64,000 nucleotides of DNA from Zhengitettix transpicula (Eukaryota; Arthropoda; Insecta; Orthoptera; Tetrigidae), in NCBI GenBank assembly GCA_037074705.1, contig CM073590.1:133257600-133321599 (forward strand). The letters are read 5' to 3'. The notes beneath the pieces were generated by a model. That model was not told the origin of the DNA and did not search any database. It was given only the letters and a program-made list of their open reading frames with translations. Below, in pieces: positions 38,593 through 50,500 of the stretch. The first letter of the stretch is position 1. Each line of letters starts with the position of its first letter. The translations under genes and the position numbers were made by a program.

Positions 38593-41500
38593 TATGGGAA
38601 TATGCTTGAAAGAAAGCATATGCTTTCCATAAGTTCATGCATGGAGAGGAAAGGAAGAAGAAAGACTGAAAATATTCAACAAGGCCCCTGAATCGAATCT
38701 GGGCCATTTGTTCTATATGCAAATTGTGAACATATGCTTTCTTAGTAAGGATGTGGCATTGTCAAAAATTATTGCAATATTGGTATGGAGAGGACAGAGA
38801 GATAGTTTTTGGCTTACCTGAAAGTGAAGTGCGGTGTCGCCATAAGGAACTGAAGTTATTTCTTCAAATTTTCGGAGGCTCTCAGCCTCCTTCTTCAGGG
38901 ATATATATATATACTGCTTTCAGCCCCACAAGTTTGAGCCAAAATGTAGAAAATCATATATAGCCCCCACTGTTCTGGGAGTCAAAATATAACGTATACT
39001 ACTGCTTTAAATTCAACGATTCATTCCATCCTTCCAAAGTTCCTAAAAAATTAGGGCACCAAATAATTTTTTATATAAATAAATTATCAAGCTTAGAACT
39101 TTCTTTAATAACTATATTCTTTGAGACATGTGTTTTACATATACTCAGGACATGGCTTAGTTATTGACGATATGCCGCAGTCTGAAATTACAACATCTGT
39201 AACTGTTCCTTTCAATGACCAGCGCCACACATTTTGAGCTCCCCCTGGAGACTGACTAATAATCGCAATGCACGAGTGCCACCAGGCACCAGAATATTTT
39301 GGGACACATCCACAAAAATCCCGGCGCACCCTAACAATACTGTCACAATATGACCAATTGTCATGTATATATATATATTCGAAAATTTGAACTTCCACCT
39401 ATGCCAGACTGGACCAACTACTGATTTCAGCTAAGTCAACATCGTCGTGTCTCTTTCCTATCCAAATGTATTATTTAATTTGACCTTGTCACTTTTCCGT
39501 AAGTGTTATATGTGTGTGTGTGTGTAAGGACAATTGGTTAGGAAAGGGGATAAAGAGCAGCTGACTTACATTAAATCAACAGTTGGTGTTGCCGGGCCAC
39601 AAAGCAATAATTATGAGAAATCTTAAATTGATAGTTGTTAAGAATATCAACTTTTTGCTTGATAAGAAAATATCTAATTTAATGCAATGGTTTGTATTTT
39701 TCCCTGCTTTAACTAAATGTATATAATCCTTTCACAGGTGCAAAGTCAAAAAACTGTTGAGATGCATCAGATCAATAAAGAAAAACCAGAGATATCTGAA
39801 TCAACATATTTGAAGGTTTCTAATATATCAGAAGATGCTCAAGATAGTTCAACATCTAGTTACTCCACACCTGTTGCATCACCTAAGCCATTGCGTAAAT
39901 CAGTTGGTCCAAGATTTATTTCACCACTTAATGGTAAAATTGTTGACCAAGGAAGTGATGTTATACTGGAAGGGATTGTTGATGGTAAGTTATTAAAATG
40001 TATACATTTTTCAATGTGGGATTTCAGCAGTGCAATCAGCTGGAATAAGGTGCAGTCTTGATCTGTCTTGAGGAAGAGTGCTAAGCCTTTTAAAATTTGT
40101 CACACTCCTTACTATCTGGCACGGCTAGATGATAAATCATCTACTTACACCTGTTTACTACTCCACCAAATATACATAAGAATTTGGGAATCAATTTGGC
40201 TATAACTTGTGTAGTCCATATGACCTGAAATTTCTTCTCTTTCTAAATATGTTGACTTCCTTTCTATAAAAATTATGAATTAAAATACATTCAGATTTCA
40301 ATGTGTGCAGAAATTTAAGTATTATGATGTAATTATATTTTATGAAATCGTTATTACCAAATATTTAAGTTATTTAGATATTTTACTGCAATTAGCTTTT
40401 CATAGGTCACAGCCTAAACAACTAACCTGATCAGCAGTAACTATTGCACCTTAAATGTATTAATTTTCACAATGCACAAATTTTCAGTTTATATATATTA
40501 TCAATTATCAAATGTGACTTTGTCACTTAATTAAAATCATTAACATTTGTATCAATTTATGACACATAAAGAAAATGTGACAAGGTCAAATTAAATAACA
40601 CATTTGGATCAGAAAGAGAGACAGCGATGCCAACTTACCTGAAATCAGTTGATCAGTCTGACATATGTGGAAGTTACTGATGAAAGGGACTCATGCCCTC
40701 AAAAATTTGAACTTCCACCTATGCTGGACTGGACTAACTATTAATTTCTGGTAAGTCGGTGTCTCTGGCTCTCTTTCCAATCCAAATATGTTATTATTTA
40801 TATCAGTTACTGTGAAAGGTATATAAGTAAAAAAAATGTGATCATATTTTGTTGCCTATGCTGATTATAGGTTTTTGCAGGGTGTAATTATAATTTATGT
40901 ATGTGTTTTCATATAAAATATTTATTTGAATATACATTATATATATTCATGTTTTGTTTTAACAGGGTATCCTACACCTGAAGTGACATGGACAAAAAAC
41001 AATCAACCATTATGTTCTGTAGAAAATAAAGTTCTGATATCTTGGGAATTGAATAAAGCTCATTTAGAATTAAAAAATGTTACTGTAAAAGATGCTGGCA
41101 GATATACATGCACTGCTGAAAACAAGGCTGGTTCAGCTAGAAGTACTGCAGACCTAGTTGTGAAAAGTGAGTTCTCATGTTTTGTGGTATTCTAAGGAAA
41201 GTTATGAGGAATTTTATGATATATATATAATTTAAGCTTAAATTTATTTTTGTAACTAACACTGTGTGTGGAAGGGGGAGCAATTGAACTATTTATTTAT
41301 TTATGTCATTTATGTTTGTTACCCTCAATACTCCTCACATTTGGCTACCGAGAATCTGAACATGGAGGCTCCTTTTATAAAGAGGCTCTTTCTGGGATGT
41401 TTCAGTCAGTCATTTAACGATCTTAACTCCTCAATAATCAGAATGATAGTGACTATGTGTTTTTCTACTTAATAATATTAGTAATAAACTCGGATACAAA

Positions 41501-44500
41501 GTTTGCTCCATTGTTGTCACAGCTGACATTGCTACTTATTACATTATCACACCATCCCCAAGACTTAAAATAAACTCTAACTATCTTTCAAATTAGCTGC
41601 TTATTTTTGACAGAAGTTATGTCACAAAATCAGATTATGTTTCTTTTTACAATCATAAAAGCCACTAATTAGGAAACACTATAATTAAAATAATCTTAGA
41701 ACTTAAATTGCCTTTGTATTGTTAACCTTTGATGAGGAAACACTCTGTTTTTATTGTTTGTACAGATTTATTTCATCAAGGCCAAGAACATGTAGAATGA
41801 AAATCATAATTGTAAAGTCTTAAAGTATTAAATAATAATAAATGAATAGATGAGCATTTGAATTTAATGCAGATGAGAAACTTACAAATACAGATATTCC
41901 TTAGCTTTAAACAAAATAACTGAGAACATTGTCATAAAATAAAGAAATAAGTGAAAAATAAACATTCTATACTAATTAGAAAAAAATGTGTTTATGAAGA
42001 AATTTTAAACTCTTTAGTTACAAGATTATAAATTTCAAACTAAAGATTCATGCTTAATTTTTCCCTGACGTGTACAACATTACAAAACTTTCATACACAT
42101 TCTTTATGTGCTTTATTTTTGGAATATTTTGAATGACATTTTCTTCATTGATGATATATGTAACAGTAAAATATAAGAACATAAGCCATTTAATAAACCA
42201 TTACAGTTACATCAAAACACTGTCCATTATTTTATTATTTTATAAAGGAGTGTCTTAAACATATTTTTATTAAATGTGAGTGAATTTTTGTTTTATGTTT
42301 TGTCTTAGAAACAACTTTCCCACCTGTGTTTGGTCGCAGGCTACAAGCTCAAATAGTTAAATCCGGCGATAGAGTTAATATGGAGATTGAAGTAACAGGA
42401 ACTCCAGATCCTGAAATTACTTGGTTTAAGGAAAACCAACAAATATATACTGGAGACAATTATAGAATCAAAATTCAAGGAAATTCTCATTCACTCATAA
42501 TTGAAAAAGGTAAGATATATATGTGTGTATGGACAGGAAATAGGGACAGAGGTATGCATTACCAGGCTAGTTTGTATTGAACACATCAAATTTTCGAGGT
42601 TGTGAGTCTCCTTCTGCAGGACACAACAGAACAGAAACTCATTACAGCCCAGTGCACAGTCCGCCATCACAATATACAGTCCTGTTCTGACATGAGAAAA
42701 GAGGCTTTGACCTTGGACATTTTCCTTAATATGAAATTACATCCCCAACTTTCAATTTCAGATGGGTCAGCCCCTCTATTCTTCTTTCATGTCCAAATGA
42801 GTATACACACACAAATGTTAAGGATATTATTTATTAAGTGACAAAGTCACATTTGATAATTGGATGGTAAGGAAATATAGGATATGGTTGGGAATACACT
42901 ATGAGGAAAGCATACGATCAAGGTATATAGAGGAAAGGAAGAAGAAGGAAAGACAGAAAATATTCAGCAGGGTCAGAAATTGAACCCAGGCGACACCTAA
43001 ATTTCTATTCACTGAAATCCTTAACCTTGTTCTGGTGCGTCGATAATATTTTCATACTATGGCCTTTTGGATTTTCTTGAAAATCTTAACACTAAATTCC
43101 AAGTTAAGTTCACCTGGAATGACTCCCACACCCAACATCACCTTACTCAATGTGTATATACACCTCAATTCTGGCCTAATCACCTTATCAGTCCACATTA
43201 AACCCACCAACACCTCACAATATCTTTACTTCACCAGTTTTCATCCTGAAATACCAAACACTTAATATTTAAAGTTGTTGTTGCCATTCCACATAATAAG
43301 GAACATTTCAAATTTTCACAGGCCTAATCTTCCTTCTTTAAGACAGGAACATCTCTGATGACGACTAAATACTCCCTAGCGACACCAAATAAATCGCAAG
43401 CCCTTGGAGCTAATCTTGGAACAAGTGCTTTTCAAATATACATGGGAAACAAGGTTTTCAGAGTCCACAGTCTTGTATATTATGTACACCCCATTTTTCA
43501 TTAAAATTTCAGATATAAATGGTGTGTACACATACACAAGTAAATATAGTATATCTGCTTTAAAACATATATTTGCACTCTTATATTTACAATATAACTG
43601 CAGCAGAATCTTGACTCTGTGAATTATTTATGAATTTAAGGTTTTGACTTTGCACAGATTTTCTTCAGACATGGGGTGGTGAATTGTATTAGAGTTTTAT
43701 TTAATTTGTATTTGGATATATGCATTTATATTTAATAACTACAATATATGTCCTTTTGTTTGGGCATTCCATATTTTTTAATACAATTATGAAATTTTAT
43801 TTTTGTTGTAGCTATGCTCGATCATTCTGGGAGGTATATGGTTGTTGCAAAGAATTCTGTAGGTGAAGCTCGAAGTACTGCAGATTTTGTTGTTTGTGAG
43901 CCTGACCAAAGCTTTGATGTCACAAGTCATACAACATATTTTGAAGATGAAATGGAATCTAGGGTACAGGTGAGATAGTTAACAATTGCTTTCCTAGTGA
44001 ATCTATTTCCTGTATAAAATTAGTTTATAGTTTTATATTGCTGGTATCTCTATTCATAATATTGGGTAGGCTATTGACATTCTTCCTCATTATAAATTAT
44101 TCACAATATTATCACAGATTTTAAGTTGGAATAGTTTTAATAATGGAACATTACTCACTATTTATAAATAAAATTGTTGAACACATTTCACAAACACTAA
44201 AATTTGGGCTGTAATTAAATCCCAATTCTATCACAAAATACTTTGAAAATAAATCCAAGTAATTAGATGAAATAACCAAATATAGACAAAATTAAGTGAT
44301 TATATAAATACGACACAACGTTTCTGGGATTCTTGTCCCAAATGGAGTTTGCCAACTGTAAACTGTGGTTGTGTCACTTCAGGTACTCATGTTTTTTTCA
44401 ATCACCTAACAAAATGGACAATGGATCCCAGAAATGTGAGTGGTATTTATATCATCCCTTAATTTGGCCTGTATTAGACTATTTCATCTAATTATTATAT

Positions 44501-47500
44501 TTTATACATATGTATTATATTCTCATAAGTTCAAGTATATGAATTTCTTATTTTTTTTAGAATTTACACATTGTAATGTTATTTGTAGCCTAGCATGGTT
44601 CAAACGAATAGCTAAGAAACCAAATGATGAGTGAACAGAAACAATAAACTGTTGCAGAATGTGATTCTGATCCATGAAATAATAACCTAACAGAAACATT
44701 ACCAGATTTAACACTTAGCAAAAATTATACAAGTAAAGTAGTCAATGCTATAAAACCAAACGCAGTCAATTATTCATTTTTATCATACCTTTGGTATTAA
44801 TCTCTATTAACTAAATATATTTATCATTGAAGCATATGAATTATTCTCGATAAATCTGTTGAACAAACTATGTATAGTTCATATGGAGCTGTGATGCTGA
44901 TTAATTTTTACAAATTATGAATCTGACTCTGCCAAAAGCTTTTGCCTTTTACCCAGCACATCCGTGAATATATTTTCACAATAATGACCTAAAGAATAAC
45001 AAGAAGTTATATATAATAATTTTTTTACAAATGGTGCCTAAGTAAAATAATGTGCTAATTAAATATGAAAACAAATATAATAGGAATTAATAAAATATAT
45101 TGGTAGCTTCATTGAGTCATTGAGCAATATGTTGAGGTAGTATGAAATTTGTGACTCATATATATATATATATATATATCAGCACAACAGAACAACAGTT
45201 ATTCAGAATATAAATCCATTTTTGAGTATTTTAATTTATTCAAAATTAAATATGTTGTTGTCAGTAATTTTTTAGAAAGATAAATTGGACGACTCTTAGA
45301 TAATATTTTTTATCACTGGTATCTTCAAGTCAAATAAATTTGATGATATATTTCATTGATTATGTTTCCTGTTCATTAGATCTTTACAGTGGATTAACTT
45401 ATTTATATCACGCCAATATTTACACTGACTGACTCAGTAGTACAAAATGTACTTTGGTTGTGGTAGCTGATAATGTTCTCAAGTACTGAATAATAAATAA
45501 TATCTTATCTTAACCACAGCTCTGTCCTATTTTATGAACTGACTTGGTTGACCTTCCTGGACCATGAAATTTCATTGGTGCAGACAATAATATTTCTGGG
45601 TGCGCCTTGCCACCTCTCAAGATTTTGCCACCACAAATTTGCTATCTGGAAACCCCTGTACTTGATGCAAATTTTTCAATACCAATTTTCATGTCTAATT
45701 CATGCTATATCATAAAATTCCGAGATTAAGTATGTGCCAAAGTGGCACCACTGAGTTGAATGATTAAACTTGTCAAGTTCTCCACATTTGCAAATATATT
45801 TAATAAAATAAAAGAATCTAATCTTAATTAATTTCTAAACAATTGTACTATAAAATTATCTCGGTTCAAAAAATTGATTGGAAAATGGTTAAAACAACAT
45901 AATTGTGTTAATCGATCAAGATTTTTATGTTATTCCTTTTAAGGTTATTTTTGGGTAATTGTACATCTGTCACAATTTCTCTAATTTCCTCAGCAGATGA
46001 CTAAGAAAATCACTACATTAGTCTAAATCAGAAAATGTAGCACAGTCCCATTGTGCTTTTATGGAAAGCTGTTGAATTCTATTTGTGCAGACCTTTAATT
46101 ATTTATTCAATTCAGCAAACCATGTATATTTCAGAATACCAGTAGTTTAGATATAGGCCTTATGAGATTCAAATGCTTGTTTCATAGCATACAAAACCTC
46201 TCCTCAGTAACACTACAGATTGTTTTTAATTTAATAATCTGTTACATTGATGTAGTAATGATATAAATGAATTGGATAGAGGGATGAGAAATAGAATTAT
46301 TGCATCCTTATTTGAAAATAGCCTTTGATATTTTTACTCAGTTCCATGAACCTGATCCAAATTAGGAATGGCTGTCTTCTTAACACTATTTGTTCTTTTA
46401 TGTTTAGATTAGCTATTTACATTTTATTTTTCATTCCTCCAATCAATCCATACTTTATATATATACTTTTACTATTTATAATAAGAAAGGTATAAAAGAA
46501 TAAGTGATAATATATATACCACACAATGTTTCTGGGATCGTTGCCCCTTTCACCAGATTCTAAGAAGAGCCTATAGCAACACAACTGCACTCATTAGTTG
46601 ACAGTTGGCTTTTGTCAACAGACAAGTTCAGTTGTGTCGCTATAAGTTCTTCTTAGCACCTGAAGAAAGGGACAATGATCCCAGAAATGTTGTGTGGTAT
46701 ATATTGTAATGATCAACTGGAAGGCTTTAATTAAAAATAATTAATTAATTAGAAAACACAAATTTTTATTCTTCAAAGATACAAATTATCAGCCTCACTT
46801 TGCACATTTAATTTCCTCAAATTTACAACCAAATTATATATATATATTTATTTATTTGTGGCTTTCTAGGAAAATATAACTTTATAATTTTACAACAATT
46901 ACATCTAATTACTCTTTCTCTCAGGGTATTTACTGGGCTTGATAGTAAGAACAATCAAATTTAATAAACTGATTTGTTAATTAATAATTAATAATTGAAA
47001 TGAATGGAATATAAATTCTAAACACAATAAAGAAAACGAAAACTAAGCAAGATAACAAAATCTGACTTATACCTTTAATCCTCATTTACAGACTTTAAAT
47101 AATTGTTTTTGTACTCACGAATGTCTTTCTGGTACCAGATCTGATTCTTGGAGCTTGAGGGCACAACTCACTAAAAAGGCCGTTATTCACTGATTCTACA
47201 CATCATTTTTAATAAACACAGTCGTAGTTCTCGTTGTTATTCCACTTGGAATTTTGGGATCAGCCGCTCCCTCGGTCAGCCCTCAGACGTATGTCTCCTC
47301 GATGCCTTTTATGCGAAATGTTATTTCACACCTATGTGGTGCAAACCTTTTCCTTCCACTTTGCGATTTTAAATCATTAGTTTCTCCATCGAGAACTATT
47401 TACTTGTGTTTTATAGAGTTTAATAGATCTCGCAGTTGAACTTCCTGGACCACACTATTCTCTCGAAATGTTCGCCGGACTTTTCTCTCTCTCTTAAAAC

Positions 47501-50500
47501 TTTTGCCAGACCTCCTCTCTCTCTCAAAACTTTTGCCTGACTGACTTCCGTAGTAGCGCACAGTTTCCAACAACTATCGCCGACAAAGTGCCTTGATTGT
47601 TGCTTTCAAGAAATGTACCGCTAACAATACAATTATATTAAAACAATTAATGGCCTCTAATTAGTATTATAATATATTATCACTTATGTTGTCTGTATTT
47701 GGCTATCTTTCTTATTATTAATTTTCAATTCAAAGAAAATTGTTTCATTTTTACAATTTATGTTTAATATAGTTGAGTAAATTTGAGTAAAAACATGATT
47801 TCTAATTAAACTTCTTTCTATTATTGTGGTGAATAGAGAAAAACTCACCTGGAATCATCTTCCACAAAAGTAGCATCAGAGATTATTGAACCTTTGAAGA
47901 CTTCAAAGGAAGTAACATCAAACATCATCAACCCACCAAGTGTTGGAGAATTGTTTACTGTTACAGAAATGTCTAAAACAGAAAAAATTGTTTCTGTAAA
48001 AATGGATCATAATATACCATCTCTGCCTACTAGTGATCTGAAATCGTTAAATGATGTTTCAGCTTCAATAAACCAAGAAAAGTCTTCTTTGAAATTTCAA
48101 ATTCCTGTCCAAGTTGATATAAAAACAGAGACCAGGATTGATAATGATGCTTCCTCTGATATGAAAGAAATTTCAAACTTAGAGCAGAGTGATAATGAAA
48201 ATGTAGAAAGTGCTTCGATTTCAAAACAAAGTGCGTATGATTTCTTTGTTTCAAAATTAAGTGAAGAGGCTGTTGCACAGCCAAAAGTCTTACCTTCAGA
48301 TGAAATTTTAATGAAAGGTACTGTTAAAGCAGTTGCAAAAAATTTTGATGACATAGAGAGCAAGGAGAATGAAATCCAAAATCAAGTCAAGAAGGTACTG
48401 GATCATTCAAGAAAAGTTGATTCTATGCTTGTTATGAAGACAGAGCAATGTGGTACATCTGAACACATTCTTAATGTAGAGGTTCATTCCAAACCAAAAT
48501 TCACATCATCAGGGACACAAGTAGAAAAGCACATTGAAAATGTAGTAGAAAAATCAAAAACTACTTTGGACAAAGAATTACAAGAATTAAATATTCTTCC
48601 AGAACCACCACCAGAACTAGGATTCATTCCAAAGAGTGAAATTCCAGGAAAAATTAGGCAAGATGTTACAACTAGAGTAAAAAAATTGGAAGAATCTCAT
48701 AGGATATTGACGCCAGTAGAAATACCATTGGGTGGAGTGAAAATTTTCCCAACATCAGTGCAGAAAGAAGTAAATATACCAGATACTGAAAAATGTCAAC
48801 AGACAAATGAAAACATATGTCCTGAACCAATTATTAAGAAGGAAGTTCAAGAAGAGGTGTGTGTTCAGAGAAAAGTTGTTGCACCAGGTGTCCTTGACTG
48901 GTCATACCCATCTATTAAGTCTGCTGAACAAGTACAGCATAAGGTTGATGTAATAGACTCTCTACCTTGTACTAAGAAACATGATGAAATAAATCCTATT
49001 ACATCAACTGTTGATACTACCAAGCTTCATACTCAAACAGAAACAACAAAAACTTTTACATCTCATTCATTTAGCTCAGAGTCATCTACATTATTGTCCA
49101 CAAGTACTACTCAAAGAGCTACAAGCCCAAGACCTTCAGCCGAAGGAATTGCTATGGAAAAATTATGGGTGCCACAAAAGCCTACAGAAACCAGTGTTTC
49201 CTATTCTAATGTTAAACCATCTGGATTGAATACTTTGGAAAGTGATTCTTCCCACAAACCTTCTATGGAAGGTTTAGCTATGGACAAAATATGGGCTCAC
49301 AAACATCCTGACTCAGCTTTAAAGAAGTCCTGGCCTCCACCTCAACCTGTAGAAGAGAAACCAGTAATTCCTTGGGTATCAAAACAAGTGACAGATAAAT
49401 CATGGTCATGCACAGAAGGTGTGAAAAATGTACCAACAATAAAAGAGTCAAAGCACATTCAAATTGAACCAAATAAAAGTACACTACACAATGCAAATGT
49501 ATTTCAAAGTGTGCAAACTATTGAAACATCAACGGATAAAAAGCCAGTTCCCACTCCAGTTCCAGATTCTGAAAATACAAGTGTTTTACATTATATTGCA
49601 GAGGCTAGAGTAATTCAGTCACCACAAATAATTCAAAGTGATTTTGTCCATTCAGAAACAACTTTTACTGAAAACAAATCAGAAATCTTTGAAAGTATTG
49701 AAAAAATAGGCACTTCACTAGAATCACATATTCTTGAAGAAAATGTTCTGAAACCTTCTCAATTGAAAAAATCTTGTCCTCCTTACATGAAAGAGGATAC
49801 TGTGACACAATTTCATGTGAAACAGAAAACAGTAAAAGCAGATTCTTTTCAAAAACCTCCATTAAAAGAATTGTGTACAGAACAAACTCTAATACCAGGT
49901 CCACCACCTGAAATTGGTTTTGCTCCTCCTCCACTTGAAAGGAGACAATCACATGTTGAATTAATTGAGCAAGACCTTCAAAAGGACTTAATAAAGGAAC
50001 CATCTAAATGTATTGTTGGTGCTGTTAGAACAATACCTCTACCGCCATCTGAAGATAGAATTTTACAGTCTAAAGAACAAGTTTCTACCAAGTTAACAAA
50101 AGATTTAAAGGCTGCAAATATAGATTTAAAACCTGTTTCAGGAAAACCTTTTGAAAGATTCCCAGATTTGGAGCCCTTTCCTTTCAAGCCAGAGAGTCCT
50201 AAAGCAAAGCCAGCAAAATGTCTCCCTCCACCTAAACCATCAAAATTTGTTAAAGGTGAATTATGGGGAAGTGATTATGAAAGTGATTTGGAATCAGTTT
50301 CTATAGTCCCCAAATGGCGTCCATATGAAAGTGATTCAGAAGATTTTGCATACAGGAAAGTTAATCCACCATCATTGAAGCTATTACAAAGAGCAAAATC
50401 AACAGAACCTGAACCTTTGCCTCCATCTAAATTTGACATTCCACCTCAATTTCATGGTCCACCTAGGCCTTCAGTAAAAATTCAGCAAAAAGAAATATGT

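Larger units (their letters stand above)
37693..39737. other. intron 11, repeat-rich
   Basis: Contains an antisense 128-codon frame (37942-38328) of unknown nature, (GT)n at about 38555-38590, a minus SINE-like copy (38596-38720), and CTTACCTG-core copies (38742-38900 plus; 39385-39500 minus; 39520-39615 plus). Confidence 0.6.
43970..47836. other. intron 15, largest intron between visible exons
   Basis: 3,867 bp. Contains two fold-backs (44291-44463 and 46510-46704), a solo LTR (46705-47672) and a TA run at 45159-45179. No coding signal was recognised in 44.5-46.5 kb. Confidence 0.6.

Noticed and set aside
42602..42841. 79-codon frame after exon 14 as an alternative exon
   Set aside because: It lies in a diverged CTTACCTG-core repeat and adjoining sequence without any domain.
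47254..47439. 61-codon frame in intron 15
   Set aside because: Inside the solo LTR; no similarity to a gene product.
48030..50187. Minus-strand and alternate frames inside exon 16 (for example 48030-48284, 49278-49496, 49665-50003)
   Set aside because: Shadows of the long coding exon; no domains.
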